64,000 nt of DNA, taken from Nocardia vulneris. Its GTDB lineage: Bacteria > Actinomycetota > Actinomycetes > Mycobacteriales > Mycobacteriaceae. Positions 7,425 to 16,240 of the stretch are shown piece after piece. Position 1 is the stretch's first letter. Every line of letters starts with the position of its first letter. Location of the stretch: NCBI RefSeq assembly GCF_001613425.1, contig NZ_BDCI01000039.1:62001-126000 (forward strand). Direction: 5' to 3'. The notes below the pieces were generated by a model, which made no database searches, was not told where the DNA came from, and saw only the letters and a program-made list of their open reading frames with translations. The position numbers were made by a program, and so were the translations under genes.

Positions 7425-8792
7425 TCAGCACTCGACGACAGCGACAGCCAGGCCGCCCTGCGAGGTCTCCTTGTATTTGTCGAGCATGTCCGCCCCGGTG
7501 GCGCGCATGGTCTGGATGACCTGATCGAGCGAGACGTGGTGGTGCCCGTCGCCGCGAATCGCCATGCGCGCCGCGGTGATCGCCTTCACGGCCGCGATGC
7601 CGTTGCGTTCGATGCACGGGATCTGCACGAGGCCACCGATGGGATCGCAGGTCAGACCGAGGTTGTGTTCCATGCCGATCTCAGCGGCGTTCTCGATCTG
7701 TGCCGGGGTGCCGCCGAGCACGGCGGCGAGTCCGGCGGCGGCCATCGCGCACGCGGAACCGACCTCGCCCTGGCACCCCACCTCGGCGCCGGAGATCGAC
7801 GCGTTCTCCTTCATCAGCTGGCCGATCGCGCCCGCGGTCAGCAGGAACTCGACCACGCTGTCCGCGGTATCGGTGACGAACTGCTGAATGTAGTGCAGCA
7901 CAGCCGGAATGATGCCCGCGGCGCCGTTCGTCGGCGCGGTGACGACCCGCCCGCCCGCGGCATTCTCCTCGTTGACGGCCATCGCGTACAGCGTGACCCA
8001 TTCCATCGCGCGCAGCGGATCGTTGTCCTCGGCTTCGGCGCGCAGCCGGTCGAACAGCGTCGCGGCGCGGCGGCGCACCCGCAGCGTGCCCGGCAGCACC
8101 CCGGTGCTCGACATGCCGCGCTCGACACACCCCTGCATGACCGCCCAGATGGCGAGCAGGTCCGCGCGCACCTGATCGCCGCTGCGCCTGGTCATTTCGT
8201 TGGCCAGGACGAGTTCGCTGATGGATCGGCCGGTGGCCGCGGTGAGCGAGAGCAATTCGTCCGCCGACCCGAACGAGTAGGGCACCTCCATCGGCGCTTC
8301 GGCCGCACGGCCGTCGATCTCGTCCTCGTCCAGGACGAAGCCGCCGCCGATCGAGTAGTACCGGCATTCGAGCAGTACCCGGCCCGCCGCATCACGGGCG
8401 GCGAACAGCATGCCGTTGGTGTGGAACGGCAGCCTGGTACGCGCCAGCAGCTCGATGTCCTCGTCCATCGCGAACGTGATCGGTTGCGCCCCACCGAGAT
8501 AGATCCGCGCGTCGGCGCGCGCCTCGGCCACGATATCGCGCATCGTGTCCGGATCGACGGACTCCGGGCGGGCCCCGGCCAGTCCGGCCACGATCGCCTC
8601 CACGCTGCCGTGGCCCCGTCCGGTCGCGCCGAGCGAGCCGTACAGCAGCACCCGCAGCGCGGCCGTATCGTGCAGCACGCCGGTGCCTTTCAGCCGATCG
8701 ACGAACGCGCCCGCGGCGCGCATGGGCCCGACGGTATGCGAACTCGACGGGCCGATGCCGACCTTGAACAGGTCGAAGACGCTGATGGTCAC
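7425..8792 (-). CDS. sdaA: L-serine dehydratase, single-chain iron-sulfur type
   Basis: Deaminates L-serine to pyruvate and ammonia with a [4Fe-4S] cluster. The 455-residue single chain has the N-terminal beta domain (KVGIGPSSSHTVGPM) and the catalytic alpha domain. Cluster cysteines lie in GCQGEVGSACAMAA, GLTCDPIGG and IPCIERN. The GTG start (8790-8792) overlaps the glyA stop as GTGA, so the two are translationally coupled. Placed after glyA and behind a glycine riboswitch, it is the terminal step of choline/betaine breakdown, carrying carbon into pyruvate. Confidence 0.95.
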   Translation of the reverse strand: MTISVFDLFKVGIGPSSSHTVGPMRAAGAFVDRLKGTGVLHDTAALRVLLYGSLGATGRGHGSVEAIVAGLAGARPESVDPDTMRDIVAEARADARIYLGGAQPITFAMDEDIELLARTRLPFHTNGMLFAARDAAGRVLLECRYYSIGGGFVLDEDEIDGRAAEAPMEVPYSFGSADELLSLTAATGRSISELVLANEMTRRSGDQVRADLLAIWAVMQGCVERGMSSTGVLPGTLRVRRRAATLFDRLRAEAEDNDPLRAMEWVTLYAMAVNEENAAGGRVVTAPTNGAAGIIPAVLHYIQQFVTDTADSVVEFLLTAGAIGQLMKENASISGAEVGCQGEVGSACAMAAAGLAAVLGGTPAQIENAAEIGMEHNLGLTCDPIGGLVQIPCIERNGIAAVKAITAARMAIRGDGHHHVSLDQVIQTMRATGADMLDKYKETSQGGLAVAVVEC

Positions 8793-10111
8793 GCGAGCTC
8801 CCGCGCGGCGTCGGTGGCCGACGAGAGGTCCTGGTGCACCCCGGCATAGAGCGGGAACTTCTGCGTCAAGACCTCCACCCGCACGCTGAATTCGCGCCAG
8901 GGCCGGCCCACCCGCAGGGCCGTCGCAATGATATCGGCGACCTCGACGAAGGCCGCGCGGTCGAAGCCCCGCGCAGCCAGCGCGGGCGTGCCGATCCGGA
9001 GGCCGGAGCTGACCATCGGCGGGCGCGGGTCGAATGGAACGGCGTTGCGGTTCACCGTGATTCCCACGCTGTGCAGCAGATCCTCAGCCTGTTTGCCGTC
9101 CAGCTCGGCGGCGCGCAGATCCACCAGGACCAGGTGGACGTCGGTGCCGCCGCTGACGAGTCCGATACCGGCGGCGCGGCAATCCTGCGCGAGCAGCCGG
9201 TCCGCGAGCAGCCGCGCGCCGGTCAGGGTGCGTTCCTGGCGGTCGCGGAAGGCCGGCTCGGCCGCCATCTTGAACGCGACCGCCTTCGCGGCGATCACGT
9301 GCTCGAGCGGCCCGCCCTGCTGGCCGGGGAACACCGCGGAATCAAGCTTCTTGCCCAATTCGGCGGTGGCGAGAATGAATCCGCCGCGCGGTCCGCCCAG
9401 GGTCTTGTGCGTGGTCGAGGTGACCACGTGGGCGTGCGGCACGGGCGAGGGATGCAATCCGGCCGCGACCAGGCCGGCGAAATGCGCCATGTCGACCATC
9501 AGGTACGCGCCGACCTCGTCGGCGATGCGCCGGAACTCGGCGAAGTCGAGGTGCCGGGGATAGGCCGACCAGCCCGCCACGATCAACTTCGGCCGATGCT
9601 CGCGCGCGAGGCGCGCCACCTCCGCCATATCGATCAGCTGGTCTTCGGCCCGAACATGGTATGCCGCAACGTCGTACAGCCGTCCGGAGAAGTTGATCTT
9701 CATGCCGTGGGTGAGGTGACCACCGTGGTCCAGCGCGAGCCCGAGGATGCGGTCGCCGGGACGCAGCAGCGCGTGCATCACCGCCGCATTCGCCTGCGCC
9801 CCCGAATGTGGTTGCACGTTGGCGTAATCCGCGCCGAACAGCGCGCGCAGCCGGGTGAGCGCGAGCGACTCCAGCTCGTCGACGTGCTCGCATCCGCCGT
9901 AGTAGCGGCGGCCCGGATAGCCCTCGGCATACTTGTTGGTCAGGACCGTGCCCTGCGCCTGCATGACCGCCAGGGGTGCGTAGTTCTCCGACGCGATCAT
10001 TTCCAGGCCGTGCTGCTGCCTGCCGAGTTCGCGGCCGACCAATTCGGCGACGAGCGGATCGAATTCGTGCAGCGGCACGTCGAGGTCGGTGCGGAGGGCC
10101 GGGTCTGCCAT
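8789..10111 (-). CDS. glyA: serine hydroxymethyltransferase
   Basis: PLP enzyme interconverting glycine plus 5,10-methylene-THF and serine. The 440-residue product has the PLP-lysine motif TSTTHKTLGGPRGG, the YAEGYPGRRYYGGCEHVD region and PHSGAQANAAV. In this locus it probably runs toward serine, using glycine and the methylene-THF made by the upstream dimethylglycine dehydrogenase, then passing serine to SdaA. The leader carries a tandem glycine riboswitch, with a GTTGC-type operator at the promoter. It is probably a dedicated copy distinct from a housekeeping glyA elsewhere, which cannot be checked here. Confidence 0.95.
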   Translation of the reverse strand: MADPALRTDLDVPLHEFDPLVAELVGRELGRQQHGLEMIASENYAPLAVMQAQGTVLTNKYAEGYPGRRYYGGCEHVDELESLALTRLRALFGADYANVQPHSGAQANAAVMHALLRPGDRILGLALDHGGHLTHGMKINFSGRLYDVAAYHVRAEDQLIDMAEVARLAREHRPKLIVAGWSAYPRHLDFAEFRRIADEVGAYLMVDMAHFAGLVAAGLHPSPVPHAHVVTSTTHKTLGGPRGGFILATAELGKKLDSAVFPGQQGGPLEHVIAAKAVAFKMAAEPAFRDRQERTLTGARLLADRLLAQDCRAAGIGLVSGGTDVHLVLVDLRAAELDGKQAEDLLHSVGITVNRNAVPFDPRPPMVSSGLRIGTPALAARGFDRAAFVEVADIIATALRVGRPWREFSVRVEVLTQKFPLYAGVHQDLSSATDAARELA

Positions 10112-10157
10112 AGGGAGCCTTTCGTCGACGCGGGTCGCGCGCGTGGGTGTGGCTCCT

Positions 10158-10312
10158 CCCGCTCTGTCCTATGGCCTGAGAGATTCACGCGGACCGCGCT
10201 TGCCCCGTCGGCGAGTGTCACTGCGGACACTACTTTTCAGAGTTGCCCGAGGCGCGGCGGTACTGGGCCTGAGAGATTCCCGGGAGGTGTTGCTCCTTCG
10301 GCTCTCCGTCAC
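10158..10312 (-). ncRNA. tandem glycine riboswitch (gcvT element)
   Basis: Read on the minus strand, the leader of glyA contains two consecutive glycine aptamers. The first begins GGAGAGCCGAAGGAGCAA and ends with ATCTCTCAGGCCCAGTAC. The second contains ACTCTGAAAAGTAG, GACGGGGCAAG and ATCTCTCAGGCCATAGGAC, the hallmark 3' strand of the family. The GGAGAG/CTCTC P1 pairing and the conserved AGGCC-N-AGGAC end are clear. About 45 bases separate the second aptamer from the glyA start, enough for an expression platform. Known members switch genes on at high glycine, which fits removal of glycine through serine. Confidence 0.92.
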
Positions 10313-10344
10313 GAAGATGGAGATCTCCCGCCGCGTGTGAGGCG

Positions 10345-10374
10345 ATTATGCAATTGTTGCATATAGCGCAACAA
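10345..10374 (-). promoter_or_regulatory. glyA promoter with GTTGC-dyad operator
   Basis: TTGTTGC (10354-10360) and GCAACAA (10368-10374) form a perfect 7-bp inverted repeat with a 7-base spacer. A second perfect dyad, TATGCAA-TTG-TTGCATA (10347-10363), overlaps it. On the minus strand TTGTTG (10369-10374) and CATAAT (10345-10350), 18 bases apart, make a good -35/-10 pair, so a bound regulator would block RNA polymerase. The IclR protein encoded 80 bases away is the likely ligand. Confidence 0.65.
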
Positions 10375-10452
10375 CTGCCCTATATGCGACTCAGTATTGT
10401 CGGCGAGCGCGCGCGTTGTCAACGCCGGAGCGCCTCCGGCGAACGTGGTTCG

Positions 10453-11238
10453 TCAGCCGTAGTAGCCGAGCCTGCGGCTGATGTCCGCGGCGCTCGCGAT
10501 CGCCAGTTCCGCCATCGCGGCGAAGCGGTCCGGGCCGAGCCGGTAGGACGGGCCGGACACGCTCAGCGCAGCGACGATCACGCCGTTGTTGTCCAGGACC
10601 GGTGCGGCCACCGCGTTCAGCCCGATCTCCAGCTCCTCGCACACGCTGGCCCAGCCGTTCTCGCGGACCTCGACCAGCTGGGTCGCCAGATCGGCGACCT
10701 TGGTGACGGTATGCGGCGTGTAGGCCGTCAGTTTGGTGCCCACCCGCTTGCGCATGTCCGCCGGTTCCAGACCCGACAGCAGCACCTTGCCACTGGACGT
10801 CGCGTGCGCCGGGCAGCTCTGCCCGACCCAGGAGCGCAACGCGATCGAGCCGGTGCCCGCGGCCTCGACGATGTTGATGATCCGATCACCGTCCAGCACA
10901 GCGATATTCGTGGTCTCCCCCGATTCGGCAGCCAGCGCGTTGCACGCGCCCTGGCTCTGCCCGACGAGATCGACCTGGGCGCTGGTGGATCCGGCCAGCC
11001 GGACGATGGAGAAGCCGAGCCGGTATTTACCGCGATCGGACAGCTGCTCGACGTAGCCGCGCGATTCCAGCACGGCGACCAACCGCGACACGGTAGATTT
11101 GTGCACGCCCAGTTCGGCGGCGATTTCCGTGACGCCGGCCTGCCCGAGCTTGGCGATGATCTCCATCACGAGCAGGGCGCGATCGACGGACTGCACCGCG
11201 GCCGCCCGCCCTCGATCCTCGCCGTCTCGATTCGCCAT
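10453..11238 (-). CDS. IclR-family transcriptional regulator
   Basis: A 261-residue regulator. The N-terminal winged helix has the DNA-recognition stretch GVHKSTVSRLVAVLESRGYV near residues 44-63. The C-terminal effector domain shows AHATSSGKVLLSG and SVCEELEIGLNAVAAPV, typical of IclR. It lies between the choline genes and glyA-sdaA, so it probably senses choline, betaine or a demethylation product. It is the best candidate to bind the GTTGC-N7-GCAAC dyads at 10354, 22497 and 22648. Twelve bases separate it from the upstream sensor gene, suggesting co-transcription. Confidence 0.9.
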   Translation of the reverse strand: MANRDGEDRGRAAAVQSVDRALLVMEIIAKLGQAGVTEIAAELGVHKSTVSRLVAVLESRGYVEQLSDRGKYRLGFSIVRLAGSTSAQVDLVGQSQGACNALAAESGETTNIAVLDGDRIINIVEAAGTGSIALRSWVGQSCPAHATSSGKVLLSGLEPADMRKRVGTKLTAYTPHTVTKVADLATQLVEVRENGWASVCEELEIGLNAVAAPVLDNNGVIVAALSVSGPSYRLGPDRFAAMAELAIASAADISRRLGYYG

Positions 11239-11250
11239 GACACCGCCATT

Positions 11251-13092
11251 CTAAGCCGAGGTTGCTGCGCGAACACGGACACGTCGCTGCACGGCGGCTG
11301 TCTCGCGCAATGCCTCGTTGAGCAGGCTCCGATTCAGCGGCGACAGTTCCGACATCATGACCACGTCGCCGGGGTGGTGGCCGGCGGACAATTGCCCGAC
11401 CTGATGCACCATCCGCATGCGCTGCAACGTCACGAAAACCTCGGTGAGCACGGTGGCGTCGCGTTCGGTGAGCACCCCGGCCGCGGCGGCCGCGCTGAGC
11501 CGCTCCGGTGTGCTCGCGGCGGTCAGGCCTGCGGCGAGACCGCCCCAGCGGGCCAGGTTGACGATGGGCACCAGCGCGTGCGTCTTCAGATCGAACGTGC
11601 CGCCGCGCCGCGAGAGCACATCGCGCAGCGACCGGGCCCGAACCTTCCCGGACAACGCGTCCAGCAATTGCAGGCGCAGCGCGTCGGGATGCTCGGCGGC
11701 CATCCGTCCGAAGGCCGCGGGCACCGCGCGCAGCTGGGGATCGCCCCACACCACGCGTCCGTCGATGAGCAGCGAGGACATGATCAGACCCCGCCCGTGC
11801 AGCGGATCGTCGAGCCAATGGGCCGCGGCCGTGGTCCATTCGCGCTGTGAACGCGCGAATTTCGGCTTGGCGGCAATCGCCCCGTTGCTGTCCGCCGGTA
11901 ACCCGCACGCGTCGAGGATGGCGTGCGTGCGCTGTGCGATTGCGCGCAGTTGTCCACTCGCGGTGGACAACTCGTCCACCCAGCAGAGCGCGCTGTCCAC
12001 ATCCGAGGACGGCATCGCCTCGCGCCGGGCGATGCTGCCGAGGGTCAGCCAGGAGAAGCCACCGGCGGGCGCGTCCGCGAATTCGGCGCGTGCGAGTTCG
12101 AGTGCCTTGCGGATCACCGCGTCGACCACCACCGACAGGATGCCGCTCGTCGCAGACGCTTTGGTGCCGTTGCGGAACAGATCCACGGTGGTGCCCGGGA
12201 TTTCCCGGGCCACCCGTTGCAACTGCGCCGGGTCGGTCGCCGCGCCGATGGCCCGGCGCAGCGTGAAACTCTGCCGGGCCGAGGCCGCGAGCAGATCCGA
12301 GTCCTCGAGCACGCCGAGCACCTCGCCGCGCCGGGTGACGACCGGCAGGTGCCGCAACCCGCAGTCGAGCATCTCCATCAGCACGGCCTCGCCGGTCAGG
12401 TCCGCGGTGACCCGGCGCGCCGGCGCGCTCATCACCCGCGCGATCGCCACGTCGACCGGTAGACCCGCCGCCACCACCCGGGCGCGCAGATCCTGGTCGG
12501 TGAAGATGCCGAAGTCGCCGTCGGGCAACCGGATCAGCACGGACGAGACGTGCCGCTCGGTCATCCGGACCACCGCATCGCGAACGCTGGTCTGCGGCGT
12601 CACGAAAACCGGTGCGCTCGAGACGAGTTCACCGGCGGGTCGGCTGCCGAGCGCCGGCGAGACCGGGGCGCGGTTACCGGACCAGGTCTTCCAGTTCGAC
12701 GAGGCCAGGAACGCGAGTCCGTCCGGTTGCGCGAACCACACCCGGACCAGCTCGCCCGGCAGCCGGATCAGCAGACTCGGTTCGATTGCCAGCGCGACGA
12801 ATTCGGCGCTGCCGCCGGTGAGCAGCGGCACGTAGCCGAAGATCCCGCCGCGCTCGACGGTGTCGATGGTGCGATCACCGTCGGCACCGCCGCTGGGGCG
12901 CAGCGCGACCCGCCCCTGCCACAGCATCCAGATATCGTCGGGCACCTGTGTCGAATAGTCGCGGATCACGGCGCCCGCCGCGAATTCGTGCAGGGTCGAG
13001 GCCGCGGCCAACCGGTCGAGGTCGGCACGCGGCATCGACTGGAACGGCGCGTGTCCGCCGAGGAACGCCGCTAGTTCGCCCTCCGCAGGCAT
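11251..13092 (-). CDS. cNMP-binding / CBS / DUF294 nucleotidyltransferase-like protein
   Basis: A 613-residue multidomain signalling protein. Residues 1-130 form a cyclic-nucleotide-binding-type beta-roll (FAAGAVIRDYS...GGIFGYVPLLTG). About 155-275 hold two CBS motifs (SSVLIRLPDGDFGIFTDQDL; LRHLPVVTRRGEVLGVLEDSDLL). Next comes a DUF294 nucleotidyltransferase domain with TLGSIARREAMPSSDVD, the GS...DxD metal-binding pattern, and then its DUF294 C-terminal helical domain. Paralogues flank acetate or betaine uptake genes in many bacteria, but substrates are unknown. It sits seven bases after the GMC gene, inside the choline operon, which suggests post-translational control of a transporter or enzyme here. 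Confidence 0.85.
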   Translation of the reverse strand: MPAEGELAAFLGGHAPFQSMPRADLDRLAAASTLHEFAAGAVIRDYSTQVPDDIWMLWQGRVALRPSGGADGDRTIDTVERGGIFGYVPLLTGGSAEFVALAIEPSLLIRLPGELVRVWFAQPDGLAFLASSNWKTWSGNRAPVSPALGSRPAGELVSSAPVFVTPQTSVRDAVVRMTERHVSSVLIRLPDGDFGIFTDQDLRARVVAAGLPVDVAIARVMSAPARRVTADLTGEAVLMEMLDCGLRHLPVVTRRGEVLGVLEDSDLLAASARQSFTLRRAIGAATDPAQLQRVAREIPGTTVDLFRNGTKASATSGILSVVVDAVIRKALELARAEFADAPAGGFSWLTLGSIARREAMPSSDVDSALCWVDELSTASGQLRAIAQRTHAILDACGLPADSNGAIAAKPKFARSQREWTTAAAHWLDDPLHGRGLIMSSLLIDGRVVWGDPQLRAVPAAFGRMAAEHPDALRLQLLDALSGKVRARSLRDVLSRRGGTFDLKTHALVPIVNLARWGGLAAGLTAASTPERLSAAAAAGVLTERDATVLTEVFVTLQRMRMVHQVGQLSAGHHPGDVVMMSELSPLNRSLLNEALRETAAVQRRVRVRAATSA

Positions 13093-13099
13093 TTCCGGC

Positions 13100-14656
13100 T
13101 CACGTCGCCCTGATGAGATCCGCGCACTTCTCGGCCATGGCCATGACAGTAATGTTCGGGTTCACCGCGGGCAATTTCGGCATCGCCGACGCGTCCACCA
13201 CCCGTAATCGCGACACCCCCTTCACCCGTAGCTCCGGATCGAGCACCGCCATCGGGTCCTCCGGCGCGCCCATCCTGGCGGTTGCGGCCGGGTGATAGAC
13301 CGTGTTGTGCGTGGCGTGGATATAGCTCAGCAGTTCGTCGTCGGTGCCGGCCTCGGGCCCCGGTGCCAGCTCCCGGGCGATCCACGGCCGCAGCGGCGAC
13401 TGCTCGGCGATCTTGCGCGCCAACCGGATTCCGGCGAGCATGACCCGTTCGTCGTGGCCGTCGGGGTCGGTGAAGTAGCGCGGATCGACCTTCGGGCGGT
13501 CCCGGAAGTCCCTGCTGCGCAATCGCACCGTGCCGCGCGAGCGGCCCTGGGTGACGTTGGGCGTCAGGCAGAAGCCGTTGTCGGTGGTCGGATAACCATG
13601 GCGCAGCGTGTTCATATCGAACGGCACGCTGCCGTAATGCATCATCACGTCCGGCAGGCGCAGGGTGTCGTCGGTGGTGGCGAAAAGACCGATCTCCCAC
13701 CACTGGGTGGACGTGTCGACCATCGGCCGCGCCGCCTCCCAGAACACCAGTCCCTCGACATGGTCGTCGAGATTGGCGCCCACACCCGGTGCGTCGACCC
13801 GCACCGGAATGCCGATCTCGCGCAGCTGCTCGGCGGGACCGATACCGGAGAGCAGCAACAGTTTCGGGGTATCGATGGCGCCGGCGGTGACGACGACCTC
13901 GCGCCGGGCCGAAACACTGTCGTAGCCGGTGCGATCGGGCCGCTGATACCGCACACCGGTCGCGTTGCGCGCGTCGTCGAACAGGATCTCGCTGACCCAG
14001 CAATCGGTGCGCACCACCAGATTCGGGCGCGAATCCAGCACGGGATGCAAGTACGCGTGCGATGTCGACATGCGCGTGCCGTCTTCCGCCGCGTTGATCT
14101 GGAACCATCCAGCGCCGTTGCGCACGGTGGCGCCCCGGTTGAACTGCACGGTCGGCAAGCCCACCGCCGCAGCCGCTTCCAGCACCGCCAGCCCGCAGGG
14201 GTCCACGGGCGGCACATCGCGCAGCCGGACCGGGCCGCTGCGGCCGTGCTGCGGACCGGGAGCGTCGTTGTTCTCCAATCGCGTCACGTAGGGCAGCACC
14301 TCGGCCGCACTCCAGCCCTTCGCGCCGAGCGCTGCCCACTCGTCCAAACCCTCCGCGGGCGGCCAGAACGCGATACAGGAGTTGTGCGAGGAACATCCGC
14401 CGAGCACCTTCGCGCGAGCATGCCGCAGAAAACTGTTCCCGCGTTCTTGCGGCTCGACCAGATAGTCCCAGTCGTAACCGGAATCCAGCAGGTGCATCCA
14501 CCGGTCGAGTTCGAGGATGGCCCGGTCACCGACGTCGGACGGGCCCGCCTCCAGCAGGCACACCGACACGTCGGGGTCCGCGCTGAGCCGGGCGGCGAGC
14601 ACGCAGCCCGCGGTACCGCCGCCCGCGATCACATAGTCGAACACCGAGTCAGACAT
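13100..14656 (-). CDS. GMC oxidoreductase, probable choline dehydrogenase
   Basis: A 518-residue flavoenzyme of the glucose-methanol-choline family. The N-terminal FAD motif is IAGGGTAGCVLAARLS, followed by NSFLRHARAKVLGGCSSHNS. The C-terminal catalytic histidine motif YHPAATARMG and VNPNITVMAMAEKCADLI match choline dehydrogenases and oxidases. It would oxidise choline to betaine aldehyde, taken on by the aldehyde dehydrogenase two genes upstream. Its ATG at 14654-14656 overlaps the permease stop by eight bases. Ethanolamine or another alcohol is an alternative substrate; the locus context favours choline. Confidence 0.85.
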   Translation of the reverse strand: MSDSVFDYVIAGGGTAGCVLAARLSADPDVSVCLLEAGPSDVGDRAILELDRWMHLLDSGYDWDYLVEPQERGNSFLRHARAKVLGGCSSHNSCIAFWPPAEGLDEWAALGAKGWSAAEVLPYVTRLENNDAPGPQHGRSGPVRLRDVPPVDPCGLAVLEAAAAVGLPTVQFNRGATVRNGAGWFQINAAEDGTRMSTSHAYLHPVLDSRPNLVVRTDCWVSEILFDDARNATGVRYQRPDRTGYDSVSARREVVVTAGAIDTPKLLLLSGIGPAEQLREIGIPVRVDAPGVGANLDDHVEGLVFWEAARPMVDTSTQWWEIGLFATTDDTLRLPDVMMHYGSVPFDMNTLRHGYPTTDNGFCLTPNVTQGRSRGTVRLRSRDFRDRPKVDPRYFTDPDGHDERVMLAGIRLARKIAEQSPLRPWIARELAPGPEAGTDDELLSYIHATHNTVYHPAATARMGAPEDPMAVLDPELRVKGVSRLRVVDASAMPKLPAVNPNITVMAMAEKCADLIRAT

Positions 14657-16178
14657 CGTGGCGCACCTCCGCGGCGTGTGCAGCGAGCGTTCCGATTCGT
14701 TTGCGGCCCTTGATCCCGTACCAGGCGAGCCCGGCCGCGAGGATCGCGCCGATATAGACGAACGCACCCCAGGTGTTGTACCAAGGTGTGCCGTAAACCG
14801 ATTGGCGCGGCCAGGCCAGATTCAGCGCCATGCCGACACCCCAGACCACGGCGACGATATTGACCACCATGCCCCAGCGTCCCATCGTGAAATAGCCCCC
14901 CGCGGCAAGCTCTTTCGGCGGCCACTGCCCGCGCAACCGCCGGCTCAGCATCGGTCCGGTCACCATCAGGTAGGCCAGATAGATCATGATGATCGCGATC
15001 GAGGTCAGCACCGTGAAGATCTTCGGCTGGCCGATGTTGACCACCAGGATCAACGCGGCGAGCACACCGATCAGGACGGCGGGGATCACCGGCGTCTGCG
15101 TCTTCGGATGCACCCGGGCCAGCTTCTCGCCGAACGGCAACGCGTTGTCCCGGGCCATCGCGAAGGTCAGCCGGATGGCGGCGGTGTGCACGGCCAGCGA
15201 GCACACCGTCACCGCGATCACGATGCAGCACAGGAAGATCGTGCCCAGCGGGCCCCACATCACCTGTTCCACAATGTATTGCAGGCCACCGCTGGAGCTG
15301 CCGATCTGCGGATCGGCCAGATCGGGCGCCGCCATCACCGCGAAGGCCAGGATCGCCCCGCCGATCACGAACGAGGCCAGCACCGCCCGCAGGATCGCCT
15401 TCGGTGCCGTGCGCCGCGGCTCCACGGTCTCCTCCCCCAGCGAACTCGCGGTGTCGAAGCCGTACATCACGTACCCGGAGGCGAGCGAGGCCACGAGGAA
15501 CGCGCCGAGGTAACCACCGGCCTCACCCGCGCCGTAGCCGTGCGTGGAGAAGAACACCTGCGGACCACGAGTCGCGTTGGCCGCCAAGATGATCGCGATC
15601 AGCACCGCCGCGATCAGTTCGATGAACACGCCCGCGCTGTTGATCATCGCCATCAGCCGCACGCCGAGCGCGTTCACCGTGGTGGTGAACACGATCATGA
15701 TGGTGCCGAGCAACACCGCGTTGGTGGCGTAGTCGTATTCACCGGTGCCGTCGCCGATGATCTGGAAACCGCTCCACAGTCGCGGCAGATTCAACTGCAG
15801 TGCCAGAACCACCGCGGCCAGCGTCACGATCGAGGCGGTCAGCATCAACCAGCCCGAGGACCAGCCGACGATTCTGCTGCCGAGTTGCTTGGACCAGTTG
15901 TAGACCGAGCCGGCGACCGGGTAGCGCGCGGCGAGTTCCATGAAGCACAGCGCGACCGCCAGCTGCCCGACGAAAACGATGGGCCACGACCACAGATACG
16001 CCGGACCGGCACTACCGAATCCGAAATAGAACAGCTGGAAGGTGCCGGTGAGTATCGAGATATAACTGACGCCGGCCGCGAAGCTGGCGAATTTCCCGAT
16101 ACTTCGATCGAGTGATTCCTTGTATCCGAAATCTTCCATTCCGCTGTCATCGGACACACTGCGTTCCGTGGCTACCAT
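14649..16178 (-). CDS. APC-family permease, probable choline or betaine uptake
   Basis: A 509-residue integral membrane protein with about 12 hydrophobic segments. It has the APC-superfamily signature at the first helices (IGKFASFAAGVSYISI) and the ARYPVAGSVYNWSKQL stretch after helix 2, most like GABA/ethanolamine-type permeases. It lies in the choline operon and overlaps the GMC gene, so it probably brings in the quaternary amine or its precursor. Substrate is inferred from context only. The start ATG is at 16176-16178; the 62 bases upstream show no obvious operator. Confidence 0.82.
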   Translation of the reverse strand: MVATERSVSDDSGMEDFGYKESLDRSIGKFASFAAGVSYISILTGTFQLFYFGFGSAGPAYLWSWPIVFVGQLAVALCFMELAARYPVAGSVYNWSKQLGSRIVGWSSGWLMLTASIVTLAAVVLALQLNLPRLWSGFQIIGDGTGEYDYATNAVLLGTIMIVFTTTVNALGVRLMAMINSAGVFIELIAAVLIAIILAANATRGPQVFFSTHGYGAGEAGGYLGAFLVASLASGYVMYGFDTASSLGEETVEPRRTAPKAILRAVLASFVIGGAILAFAVMAAPDLADPQIGSSSGGLQYIVEQVMWGPLGTIFLCCIVIAVTVCSLAVHTAAIRLTFAMARDNALPFGEKLARVHPKTQTPVIPAVLIGVLAALILVVNIGQPKIFTVLTSIAIIMIYLAYLMVTGPMLSRRLRGQWPPKELAAGGYFTMGRWGMVVNIVAVVWGVGMALNLAWPRQSVYGTPWYNTWGAFVYIGAILAAGLAWYGIKGRKRIGTLAAHAAEVRHDV

Positions 16179-16240
16179 TGTCTACCGTGCCTTCCGCGGT
16201 TGGCCGTACGGGCTGTCCGGCCGAGATCTACAACTTGTGC

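Noticed and set aside
8834..10366. Plus-strand open frame of 510 codons opposite glyA
   Set aside because: Shadow of glyA and its riboswitch leader; no recognisable domain.
13292..14713. Plus-strand open frame of 473 codons opposite the GMC oxidoreductase
   Set aside because: Mirror frame of a gene with intact FAD and catalytic His motifs.
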